DNA from: Bacteroidota bacterium
GTDB lineage: Bacteria; Bacteroidota; Bacteroidia; J057; JADKCL01
DNA: 64,000 nt
Assembly: GCA_016718825.1 (NCBI GenBank)
Contig: JADKCL010000002.1
Location: forward strand, 303,901-367,900
Reading direction: 5' to 3'
The position numbers were made by a program, and so were the translations under genes. The notes beneath the pieces are model-generated. The model saw only the letters and a list, made by a program, of their open reading frames with translations. It did no database searches and had not been told where the DNA came from. This document shows positions 55,457-64,000 of this stretch, one piece after another (position 1 is the first letter of the stretch; each line of letters opens with the position of its first letter).

Positions 55457-56342
55457 TTATTCAGCAAGCCACTTGTCCAACTGATCCGCGATCAAGGGAT
55501 AGTCGACATTCGCTGGAATATGCTTGGCTCCTTTCAGGGTCACGGTTGCCTTCAAGGTTGGAAAACAATCCCTGAGCCTTTCCAACGCCTTTTCTCCCGG
55601 AAAGAAAATGTCATCTTCCGCCACCATTGCATAAACCGGTGCCTGAAACCCTTTGACCTCCGACGCTTTGAGCAAAGGAGGACGACGGTAATCCATCTTC
55701 AATCCCGTAAGCGTAAGCTTTTGAAATTGAACGGAATACTCATCTTGGAGTCAAGTAAAATGCCTGCATGAATTTGAGAAGATGCTTGTCCTTTTTGGTC
55801 ATTTGAAAGCGGATCAGCGGAAACATCAAACGCGTGAAGCTCTTCCATCCTCCCCCGTTGACCAAACCCGAAGGAACCACAAAAATTGCCTTGGAAACGC
55901 GCTGCGGCGCAAACACGATCAGCCGTTGCAACAAAAATGCTCCAAACGAAACGCCAATAACCGGTACCTCGGGCAGCCCCAGCCCTTTCAGGACTTCATC
56001 GAGCCATATACCGTAGCTGTTGTCATCGATCGGCGGACGCGTTTCAGCACTTTTGGTCGATTGTCCGATCGTATCCACCGCGTAAATCCTGTATTTATCC
56101 ACCAAGGAGCGCATCGCCTCCAAAGCCATCGGCGCTCCCGCATTGATTCCATGCAGCAAAACAACCGGAGGGAGATGCTTTTCCCCCGCAACGATCACAT
56201 GCGTCTGGCCAAATCCAGTTTCTATATATTCCTCGGAATAAGTCGGCAAACCACATGCCGCGAGTTTTGCATCGTACAAGGCCAAAATCGCCGCCTTTGC
56301 TTCGGGGGATTTATAAATCGTCGGAGGAGTAACAGTAGCCAT
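55457..56342 (-). pseudogene. Alpha/beta hydrolase, one frameshift
   Basis: From ATG 56342: PPVVLLHGINAGAP (oxyanion HG), GVSFGAFLLQRLIVF with the nucleophilic Ser, then FVVPSGLVNGGGW. The frame stops after FYLTPR near 55740; the next frame reads QDEYSVQFQKLTLTGLKMDYRRPPLL and continues to FQAPVYAMVAEDDIFFPGEKALERL (acid) and LKGAKHIPANVDYP (catalytic His). Both pieces in order make one ~295-residue enzyme of the canonical fold. Substrate unknown. It is divergent from the TetR gene and is probably its target. Pieces: 55740-56342 and 55457-55702. Confidence 0.83.
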
Positions 56343-56371
56343 TTTTTCGTAGGTAAATTGGAAGAACAACG

Positions 56372-56379
56372 CAAAAATA
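56372..56379 (-). promoter_or_regulatory. -7 box of the hydrolase promoter
   Basis: On the minus strand TATTTTTG fits TAnnTTTG. The matching TTGG (complement of CCAA at 56401-56404) lies 21 bases upstream, inside the operator. Confidence 0.5.
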
Positions 56380-56395
56380 AAGACATTTTTGATAT

Positions 56396-56413
56396 TTAGG
56401 CCAATTGGACTAA
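56396..56413. promoter_or_regulatory. Palindromic operator for the TetR regulator
   Basis: TTAGGCCAATTGGACTAA is an inverted repeat in which only one base pair on each side of CCAATTGG departs from symmetry. It contains the -33 TTGG of both divergent promoters, so a bound TetR dimer would block both. Inference from sequence and position. Confidence 0.6.
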
Positions 56414-56426
56414 ATTATTATTTGAT

Positions 56427-56434
56427 TAGTTTTG
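56427..56434 (+). promoter_or_regulatory. -7 box of the tetR promoter
   Basis: TAGTTTTG fits TAnnTTTG; TTGG at 56405-56408 (in the operator) lies 18 bases upstream. It is only 4 bases before the ATG, so the transcript would be nearly leaderless. Confidence 0.45.
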
Positions 56435-56438
56435 TAGG

Positions 56439-57056
56439 ATGAAAACCAAGGATCGGATCAAAGCTGTCGCCTGTGAATTGTTCAATCAACATGGGCTTTC
56501 CGAGGTGACTTTGCGCGATGTTGCGCAGGCAATGAACCGCGCCTACGGGAATATCACCTACCATTTCCCCAACAAAGAAGCCGTGGTCATAGCGCTTTAC
56601 CAGGATATGGCGGAGGGGCTTTGGACGATTTCAAGCCAATTTCAAGCGAAGCAAGATCTCTTGGAAGTCATTTTGCGGGCACCGGGAGACACCTTTTCCC
56701 TGTCCATGCGCTACCTTTTTTTGTACAAGGACTTTCTGGAGATCGTCCGCCATTTTCCCGAAGTTTCCGAGGCTGCTCGACAGTCCAATACGATGCGCAA
56801 GGGCAAACTCAAATTGGTCATGCAGCAGCTGCAGTCGCTCGGCGACCTGAGAGCGGAATTGAGCGACGCCGAATTGGACTATCTCATGGAGCTGAGCGGG
56901 GCCATGCGGACATTTTTCTTCGTTCAACTGACGCCCGAGGAATTTCATGATCCCGATCTCGCGGCCAAGTACGTGGCGTATGTCAACAGGTTGCTGTTCC
57001 CTTATTTGACGCAACAGGGACAGGAGCGTTATTTGGCCATTCTTGGGAAATGGTGA
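56439..57056 (+). CDS. TetR family transcriptional regulator
   Basis: 205 residues. The N-terminal helix-turn-helix (residues ~5-50) reads FNQHGLSEVTLRDVAQAMNRAYGNITYHFPNKEAVVIALY, the TetR pattern with the recognition helix GNITYHFPNKE. The C-terminal ~150 residues are helical and form the ligand-binding and dimer domain. Placed divergently from the hydrolase gene with a palindromic operator between, it most likely represses the hydrolase and itself; the ligand is unknown. The methyltransferase gene follows on the same strand 134 bases later. Confidence 0.9.
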   Translation: MKTKDRIKAVACELFNQHGLSEVTLRDVAQAMNRAYGNITYHFPNKEAVVIALYQDMAEGLWTISSQFQAKQDLLEVILRAPGDTFSLSMRYLFLYKDFLEIVRHFPEVSEAARQSNTMRKGKLKLVMQQLQSLGDLRAELSDAELDYLMELSGAMRTFFFVQLTPEEFHDPDLAAKYVAYVNRLLFPYLTQQGQERYLAILGKW

Positions 57057-57190
57057 ATTTGCCTGCAATGCAGGGGCCGTGTGCAACGCAATGAGCAACA
57101 ATGGAATGGCGTTTTGAATGACCCGAAATATGATCGATTTCCATTTCGAAATTGGTCTCCATACCTTACATTTATGGCAAATTCGAAGTC

Positions 57191-57971
57191 ATGAAAAGAA
57201 GACACCTCCCCGAACTCGAAGACGAAACTTGGTTCCCCACATTTCTGCGGGATTACGGGACCGATTATCTGCAATTTCTGGTGAATGCAACTGGATTTTA
57301 CAAGGATTTGGTGCCGACGATGCAGCGCGGGCTTGCGAAGGCAAAGCAGAAGGTCGTCGTGGACATTGCAGCCGGCGGCGGTGGCGGCTGGAAAAAACTC
57401 GGTCCCGACTTGAAGGCTGCCGAACCTGATGTGAAGGTGATTCTGACCGACTTTTTTCCCAATTTGCCTGCATTCAAGGCCTTGGCTGCCAAGGATCCCA
57501 ACCTCTACACCTTCCGTACTGAATCGGTTAATGCGCTTGACGTGCCCAAGGATTTGCAAGGTTTGCGCACGCAATTCCTTTCGTTCCACCATTTCCGGCC
57601 CGAGGATGCCACCAAGATTTTGCAGAATGCAGTGGATTGCCAATCGCCGATATTGATTGTGGAAGCTACCGAACGGAACGTAGGGAACGTCATCAAAATG
57701 ATCTCCACCCTCCTCATTTCACCGTTTTTGATTCCATTTTCGGGCCCATTGAAGTTCGGAAGGCTGTTTTTCACTTATATCATCCCGATTTTGCCACTGT
57801 TTATTGCTTGGGACGGTGTGGCATCCGTCTTTCGCAGCTTCTCCTGCCGAGGTCAAGCCGCCAAATGGTCTCAAGAATGCCAACAGCTTCACCTGGGAAA
57901 ATCGGTTGGCAAGGCAAAGTGCTGCAAAATTTTGGTGTCTAGGATTGCCGAAAGAGGGTTGGTTCACATGA
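57191..57971 (+). pseudogene. Class I SAM-dependent methyltransferase-like protein, frameshifted
   Basis: From ATG 57191 (MKRRHLPELEDETWFPTFLRDYGTDYLQF). VVVDIAAGGGGGWKKL is a motif I-like glycine-rich loop, and VKVILTDFFPN and FLSFHHFRPEDATKIL fit later methyltransferase motifs. A hydrophobic stretch (LISPFLIPFSGPLKFGRLFFTYIIPILPLF) suggests membrane association. Near 57845 the frame is lost. Alternative frames give NANSFTWE, IGWQGKVLQNFGV and GLPKEGWFT, then TGA at 57969-57971, so at least three indels are needed. The stop overlaps the ATG of the next gene (ATGA). Read straight, the frame appears to run into that gene as a 400-residue protein, which I consider an artefact. Confidence 0.68.
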
Positions 57972-58354
57972 TAATCTCCCTGAAAATGGCCTTTAACGAC
58001 CCCGACATTCGGAATCTCTTTTTCCACGACCAACTCATCGGTAAGGTTTGGGATACGCATAACAGCTTGGTTTCGACGGATGGTCAGTTTGAATGCATTA
58101 TCACCGAGCCATGTTGGTTAGAGTTTCTCTCTGATTTCGAATTGCTCTTTTACGGGATGATGGAAGACGGGCCAAGGCATTTTGAAGCCGTGATCGCTGC
58201 CTTATCGATCGCTTATGGCGAGGAAGTTTTCGAGGAAGATGCCTGGCGAATTGAGGACGAGGATGGTTCGTCGGCGCAATCCCTCTGGCAACCCCCATTG
58301 ATCGACTTGGAGAATGGACGGATTTCCCTGCGGATCAATAGGTATTCCGAATGA
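57968..58354 (+). CDS. Unknown protein coupled to the methyltransferase
   Basis: 128 residues from ATG 57968, overlapping the methyltransferase stop by four bases. MIISLKMAFNDPDIRNLFFHDQLIGKVW at the start, then FELLFYGMMEDGPRHFEAVIAALSIAYGEEVFEEDAW and a C-terminal stretch ending ISLRINRYSE. Acidic and soluble, with no recognised motif. The coupling suggests a shared pathway with the methyltransferase. The alternative, that it is the C-terminus of the upstream protein, is less likely because the upstream frame has a better end at 57971. Confidence 0.55.
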   Translation: MIISLKMAFNDPDIRNLFFHDQLIGKVWDTHNSLVSTDGQFECIITEPCWLEFLSDFELLFYGMMEDGPRHFEAVIAALSIAYGEEVFEEDAWRIEDEDGSSAQSLWQPPLIDLENGRISLRINRYSE

Positions 58355-58569
58355 GGAACGACTTGATGCGCCATCAACTTACGACGCTGGTTACGGGCAC
58401 TTTGGCTTGCTTTGACTTGGCAGCAACCTTCAATATGGAAACTCCCAAGACGACTCCCCGGTCTGAATCGTATGGCCTTCACTTGGAGGTTTGTCTCGGT
58501 GTCGGAATTACTGGGTAACAAAATGCATCGCAATTCGCTCACAAACAACGCGTAGTATTTATATTCAGA

Positions 58570-59112
58570 ATGAAAACAGCATTCGATTTCGAAACCTACG
58601 CACTCAAAAACAGCTACGTGCTGGATTTTCGAGGATGTCCGTTTGTGACGTTGTTGGACGAGACGATCTTCCGTCCTTCATTTTACATCCAAATGGCCAT
58701 TTTCGGGGCTGCCATCCAAATCACCAAGACGGAAATCGTTTCAGCGGATGAAAACAAGATTAATTTGAAGGTACTTTCCTCCGAATGTCCTGTATCGCAA
58801 TTCGTTAGGTTGTGGAACCGTGCGGAGGCGATCAAGGTGTCGCCCTTCCACTTGCGGGACTTTGGACCTGTGGGCCGCGACGGCTCCATTTACAGCCTGA
58901 CGATGGGCCAAGGCACCAATTTCGCGACCTTCAATTGGTGGACGGCGAGTTCACAACACCCTGAATGGGCCGCACTCGACGTTTGGATCGAGGAATTTCT
59001 CGCTTTTGAACGCAACCTGACCTACCGTGAAATTTGGCAAATTGAAGCGGCGATGATGCAAGACAAAACCCTACGGACGGAGAGCTTCGCCATGGAATTC
59101 AGGCGGATTTAG
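58570..59112 (+). CDS. Hypothetical protein
   Basis: 180 residues from ATG 58570, intact. An N-terminal segment FDFETYALKNSYVLDFRGCPFVTLLDETIFRPSFYIQMAIFGAAIQ is followed by a beta-rich domain with several Trp (FNWWTASSQHPEWAALDVWIEEF) and a charged helical end. No signal peptide and no recognised family. Flanked by 215 and 104 bases without genes. Confidence 0.65.
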   Translation: MKTAFDFETYALKNSYVLDFRGCPFVTLLDETIFRPSFYIQMAIFGAAIQITKTEIVSADENKINLKVLSSECPVSQFVRLWNRAEAIKVSPFHLRDFGPVGRDGSIYSLTMGQGTNFATFNWWTASSQHPEWAALDVWIEEFLAFERNLTYREIWQIEAAMMQDKTLRTESFAMEFRRI

Positions 59113-59216
59113 ACTTTTTTTATAGCGTCCGCATGGTAAATCCGAGAAAAAATCGCAAATTGTGATCAAACTCACTTGAGACAATCTTTTTCAATTAAAT
59201 CTTAATACAACCTGTT

Positions 59217-60943
59217 ATGAGAAAATTCGCATTGACAATTGCGGCCATTTTGGTCATGGGATCGGCATTTGGGCAAGTCTGGAGCTATGATTGGCATGGG
59301 GCGTGTAGAAAGGTTGCATACCACGACACCAAGCTTGCTGGCGATGGTCTTTTCTATTCGGCGCGAATGGACATTATAAAAGTCCAGTCGATTTAGACCC
59401 AACGACGTCAATGATTTTTCCCGATAGGTAATTGGAATGCTTGGGCAATTTTCTGGCCAGAAAATAATTGAATGGTCGTATGATGGGATTTACAAGGAGG
59501 GACATTCGTGTTCGTGGTATAGCGATGGAGAGTTGGGCAATTTGCGGAACTTCGGATTCGACCTTGACCTTGACCTCCAACCCCAATTTGCAAGCGCTAC
59601 AAATTCGCTTTCCAGTCCTCGGAACTTTATACGCATGTTAACAATTCCGACTGGAGGATATTTTAAGGCTTGCACTACGGATATCCGCGCCACCATTTTG
59701 ATAAAACTGGCATCTCTATGTTGCTGGAACCTTTATTGTTCACTGGGGGCATTTCTGGTGCCAAACAGATATTGAACTTCTTCCGGGATAGGATTCCTCA
59801 CCAAGCACCTAAAATCTGCTTTGGGCAAAAAATGGACATGCAGAACTCTGGGTGAAATGGACTCAAAGGCTGATGTCGGAGGTCCAGCTTTGAAGTAAGC
59901 CCTTGGTGATAAAGTAAATTCGTACTTTCCTCTTTTGGAGGCCTCGTTTGATTTGGATCCTAACTCCTTGGGAATGGATATTTTCTACAAAATAACCTGA
60001 TCACCTCATGCTAATGCACATTTGTTTCTAGGATGGATACAAACGGAGGTTTCGTCAATGCTATCTCATTTCGCGCAACTTGGAGGATTTGAACCTTGGG
60101 ATGCTTCTTTCTTGCAGATGATGGCGGTTTTTGTCGTTGGGGTCTCAATGCACAGGAGATGACTCATCATCGAAGCAAATGGCAGTTTTGCAGGTATTCG
60201 ATCAACGGCTGATTATTGGCACCTGATTGCGAGATTTGATCAAACGAACAATTTGTCATGGTCAAAATCCTTGTATTCAAATTATGTGCTTGATATTAGA
60301 AAAATTTTGAAACGAATTCCTGGATTTATGTCAACGGTCATTTTTACGATAGCCTATTTGAGGTATCCGGATCAATAAGACAGCTTTTCAGACCTCTCAA
60401 CCCAGTGTTGAACCAAGTATATAAGTACAAACAACGGGAATAATTTGGGATGGATTGTAGATCGGCCAATCAATTTCGCGCCAGGAAATTTTGCAGATGC
60501 TCGCAGGACTGCCGGTAATCAAGGGAAATCCTGGGGCATTTCCCAAAGGGTCTTGAATTCGATTCAAACCAGAAGTAGATCCATCCGGCGAGTTTCCCTC
60601 AACCGAATGCCACCTTGACTCCCTCAACTACAATGGAAAGAAGCTCGTCAATACGGAGCTACGTCCTAAACCTAACGACGGCTTCGTCAACACCCAAAGC
60701 CCCCATTCCCCCGCACAAGTGCTGGTCTACCCCAACCCAACCACGCAGGATCTCCGTATCCAAAGCGAATCCCCCTTCAGCAAGGTCACTTTGCAAGACC
60801 TCCAAGGCCGCGTTTTGATGTCGCAGACCTTCGACGCTGTCCAAAACCAAACTTTGGACATGTCGGCAATCAGCAGCGGAGTCTATTTGCTGACGATCGA
60901 AGGCGAGATGGGACGCGTCACGTCCAAGGTCGTGAAGCAATAA
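59217..60943 (+). pseudogene. T9SS-exported beta-propeller-like protein, heavily frameshifted
   Basis: ATG 59217 starts a signal peptide (MRKFALTIAAILVMGSAFGQ) and 40 more residues before a stop at 59396. Downstream, fragments in different frames carry propeller-blade phrases: FGQKIIEWSYDG, RMDTNGGFVNAISF, DASFLADDGGF, RFDQTNNLSWSKSL and FYDSLFEVSGSIRQL. The last piece (60719-60943) is a clean T9SS type A domain: VLVYPNPTTQDLRIQS to GVYLLTIEGEMGRVTSKVVKQ. Blades with T-x-DGG or DTNGGFVNA-like turns occur in secreted Bacteroidota propellers. At least eight indels are needed to restore one frame. Either a decaying gene or the worst sequencing patch in the window; the intact ends favour the latter. 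Confidence 0.6.
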
Positions 60944-60969
60944 CCTTCCCTCGATTACGCTCAAAATTT

Positions 60970-61014
60970 CGAGGGCAAAGTGGTTCGACCTGATCGAAAT
61001 CCACTTTGCCCTCG
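60970..61014 (+). terminator. Terminator after the propeller gene
   Basis: CGAGGGCAAAGTGG pairs perfectly with CCACTTTGCCCTCG across a 17-base loop, then TTCATTTTT. Confidence 0.85.
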
Positions 61015-61229
61015 TTCATTTTTGAATATCCCTGAACCGCCTGACTTTAGCACACTTTCAAGCTTCCAAACCGCATTCCACCCACAAAATATTCGTAAAA
61101 TTCACATCCTGCGAGTCGGAAATTTCGGTATCAAACCCTATATTTAGGCTTTGTGGCCAATTTGAAGGTTTGAATGCAAGCTTTCAGTTTGTCTTTGGTC
61201 ATTCAACGGAATACATCAAGATACATTAA

Positions 61230-63871
61230 ATGATGCGAAATTTTTACGCTTTTCTCCTTGCTTGCTTTGGACTTTTTGGCATTCAGCAGGTGAATGCCCA
61301 ATGTCCACAAATTACTTGTCCAACGAACATTACCACCAATGCCGCGAATGGCAACTGCGCTGCTACCGTGAGCTTTGCTGCTCCGGTAGGCACCAATCCT
61401 TGTGGTGGTTCGACAACAGCCACATTCAACTACACAGGTGCGCAACAAAGCTTCACTGTTCCTGTAGGCATCACGAGCATCACCGTGGACGCCCAAGGCG
61501 CGCAAGGTGGCGGCAATGGTGGCCTCGGCGGACGTGCGATCGCTACGATCCCAGTTACGCCGGGCGAAGTGCTGCAAGTATGGGTCGGTGGCAGGCCAAC
61601 TGCACAACTTGGCCCAGGTGGATTCAACGGCGGCGGTGCGATTACCGTCGAACCTTGTGGAAGTGGTCCGACGTATTCGTGGCCTGGTGCAGGGGCATCT
61701 GACATTCGGCGTGGATCTGGTTATGCCAATCGACTGATTGTCGGCGGCGGCGGCGGCGGTCAAGGCTGGTCGACGGGTCTTGGTGGTGGCGGCGGCGGCA
61801 CGACCGGTGTCGATGGCGCAGCCTCTTGGATTGCTGGAACCAATGGAAAAGGCGGCACACAAATCGCCGGAGGTATCGGTGGCTTTTACTCTGGAAATGG
61901 ACAATCGTCACCCAATGGCACCCTAGGTGTGGGTGGGAATGCATCACCGTTGAATACCTATTGCACCGGCGGTGGTGGTGGCGGCGGCTACTATGGTGGT
62001 GGCGGCGGATATGTCTCTGCAGGTGGCGGTGGTTCAAGCTATGTCGCTTATCCCGGGAATACTTCAACGTCAACAACCGCCTCATTTCGTGCTGGAAACG
62101 GAGTGTAACGATCTCTTATACTGGAGCTGGTTCAGCAACAACCACACAAATCGCCGGACTTGCAAATGGCGCCTCCTTCCCCGTTGGCACGACTTCCAAC
62201 ACCTTTTCGGTGAGCGATGGTCTTGGAAATTCAGCCTCTTGCTCATTTTCGGTGACGGTGGTTGACGCCCAAGCACCCTCCATCACCTGCCCTGCCAACA
62301 TCACCGCCAACAATACCGTTGGCACTTGCGGCGCGGTTGTCAACTACGCAGCACCTGTTGGCACCGACAATTGCAGCGGTGTCACTTCGAGCCGTACAGT
62401 TGGCCTTGCGAGCGGAGCTTCCTTCCCGATTGGAACCACTACCGTCACCTATCAGGCGACGGATGCCGCCGGTTTGACCGCAACGTGTTCGTTTACAGTA
62501 GCCATCAGCGACAATGAGGCGCCGGCCATCACCTGTCCATCCAATATCGTCGCCAACAATACCACAGGAAGTTGCGATGCGATTGTGAGCTACAATGCAC
62601 CAACGGGCACCGACAATTGTACCGGCGTCACCTCAAACCGCACTGCAGGACTCGCAAGCGGCTCAACTTTCCCGATAGGCGCGACGACCGTTACCTATTT
62701 GGCGACTGACCTCGCTGGCTTGACCGCCACCTGTTCATTCACCGTCACGGTCAATGATACCGAAGCTCCAACCATCAATTGTCCATCCAATGTGACGATA
62801 AACGCAGATTCAAGCACTTGTGGTGCCGCCGTTTCGTTCAATACCCCAGCTGGTACTGACAATTGTGGTGCAGCAACGACCCTGCAAACAGCAGGATTGG
62901 CGAGTGGTGCTACATTTCCAGTTGGTGTTACGACACAGGTGTTTGGCGCAACAGACGGGGCAGGAAACACCACAACCTGTTCATTTTCAGTAACAGTCGT
63001 GGATATTGAGACGCCAACAATCTCTTGCCCATCCAACGTTTCAGCAGCTGCAAATGGTGCTGGCTGCACAGCGACCGTCACCTACAACACACCGGTTGGA
63101 ACGGACAATTGCACGAACTCCTCGACAGTATTGTCGGGCGGTTTTGCCAGTGGTGCAGCATTTCCTTCCGGTGTCACAACTGTGACGTACACCGTCGCGG
63201 ACCAATCTGGAAATTCTGCAACGTGTTCATTTACAGTAACTGTCAGCGGAAACGTCAGCAGTACGCAAAATTTGACCATTTGCAATGGTGCTAGCGTGAC
63301 TGTCGGAACAAATACCTATTCGACGGCGGGGGTTTATACCGACCTTCTTGCGAATGCCTTCGGATGCGACTCTGTTGTAACGACCGTCCTGTCCGTGACC
63401 AACGTGAATACGGGAACGACCTTGAATGGCATCGTGTTGTCGGCAGCCGCCAACGGCGCAACCTACCAATGGCTGGACTGCGACAACGGCAACGCTGCGA
63501 TCAGCGGAGCAACTTCGCAGACCTTCACGCCTTCGGTAAATGGCAACTATGCCGTCGTGGTGACCGAAAATGGCTGTACCGACACCTCGGCATGTACGAG
63601 CGTGACCGTTGTGGGATTGCAGGAAGCATTCGGCAGCGAATTCAGTTTGCATCCCAACCCCAGCAATGGATTGGTCACCATCGAATTCGGACAATCCTTG
63701 TCTGATCTTGAGATCCGCGTGACCGACTTGACGGGCAAGGTTTTGTATGCCAAGGACCATGTCAACGGCAATCAAGTGTTGCTGGACATGCGTTCGTTGA
63801 GCCACGGTGTGTACCTCGTCGAGGTGCGCTCCGCTGACTTGCGCAAGGCTTTGCGCATGGTGGTGCAATAA
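61230..63871 (+). CDS. T9SS surface protein: glycine-rich domain, HYR repeats, sorting domain; one frameshift
   Basis: From ATG 61230: signal peptide MMRNFYAFLLACFGLFGIQQVNAQ, a short HYR-like start (CPQITCPTNITTNAANGNCAATVSF), then an ~180-residue glycine-rich region (IVGGGGGGQGWSTGLGGGGGG). One base is missing near 62104 (GCTGGAAACGGAGTGTAACG should read GGAAGTG), which switches the reading to SVTISYTGAGSATT. Four or five HYR repeats follow (pattern APSITCPANITANNTVGTCGAVVNY ... ATCSFTVTV). A CDSVVTTVLSVTNV module, an Ig-like GATYQWLDCDNGNAAI domain and a T9SS type A end (SLHPNPSNGLVTIEFGQS to GVYLVEVRSADLRKALRMVVQ) complete it. HYR domains act in cell adhesion; here a surface adhesin or matrix protein is inferred. 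Clean pieces: 61230-62108 and about 62110-63871. Confidence 0.86.
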
Positions 63872-63889
63872 GTTTTTGAGTTTTCATCG

Positions 63890-63926
63890 ATCGCCGCTGC
63901 TTCGGATTGTCTGGAGCAGCGGCGAT
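63890..63926 (+). terminator. Terminator of the HYR protein gene
   Basis: ATCGCCGCTGC pairs with GCAGCGGCGAT around a ~15-base loop, followed by TTGGTTTTAT, 19 bases past the stop. Confidence 0.85.
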
Positions 63927-64000
63927 TTGGTTTTATAAAAGGCTCGAGAGCGTTGAAGGGTTTCGAACTTCGTTCCTAGAAACCATTCCAAATAAACCAC

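Overview
The window looks like a chromosomal segment of a free-living Bacteroidota bacterium, probably Saprospiria or a relative. Several large secreted proteins end in type IX secretion system (T9SS) type A sorting domains, and SprB-type and HYR surface repeats are present. pyrG lies next to yidC, a synteny common in Bacteroidota. Starts rarely carry Shine-Dalgarno sequences, and several genes have the Bacteroidota -7 box TAnnTTTG upstream. GC is moderate. There is no phage, complete insertion sequence or CRISPR array.

Layout. 0-13.6 kb: a GHL10 glycoside-hydrolase-like protein; a very large secreted metalloprotease/SprB-repeat protein split by one frameshift; a membrane protein; the overlapping purine genes purK-purE; a beta-propeller/OmpA protein; and a tail-anchored protein of unknown function. 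14-20.8 kb: two T9SS cargo proteins, a sterol-desaturase-family enzyme, trpS and a deoxynucleoside kinase. After these comes a ~390 bp structured non-coding stretch that may be the 5' remnant of a group II intron. 21-29.4 kb: a tightly overlapping membrane operon (GT39 - bile-acid-type symporter - GT39), an endonuclease/LEA14-lipoprotein pair, a SirB-cytochrome c fusion, and lipoproteins, including a 50-residue one. 29.4-40.2 kb: yidC, pyrG, small membrane proteins, a PA0069-type radical SAM protein, endonuclease III, sucC, a TraB/GumN protein and tRNA-Val. 40.4-46.1 kb: a frameshift-rich, partly AT-richer stretch with a penicillin acylase, a DUF6169-like two-gene module, TPR and proline-rich secreted proteins, ending at tRNA-Thr. 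46.2-58.4 kb: a D-threonine-aldolase-type enzyme, twin lipoproteins, a TMTC-like TPR membrane protein, an NAD-binding protein, arsA without arsD or a pump gene, a rhomboid protease, and a TetR regulator divergent from an alpha/beta hydrolase. A palindromic operator sits between those two promoters. 58.5-64 kb: a hypothetical protein, a heavily frameshifted beta-propeller T9SS protein, and a large HYR/glycine-rich T9SS surface protein.

Quality caveat. At least a dozen genes, including the normally essential pyrG, are interrupted by one- or two-base indels. Where the missing base can be inferred, it is mostly a deletion in a short homopolymer or doubled base. The damage is patchy (about 26.7-27.1, 31.8-32.6, 36.2-36.8, 40.6-45.3, 57.8-58.0 and 59.4-60.7 kb), while many long genes between these patches are perfect. 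I infer uncorrected sequencing error in low-quality patches rather than wholesale gene decay. These genes are given as whole spans with their pieces described. All functional assignments come from motif recognition by eye; no database search was run.
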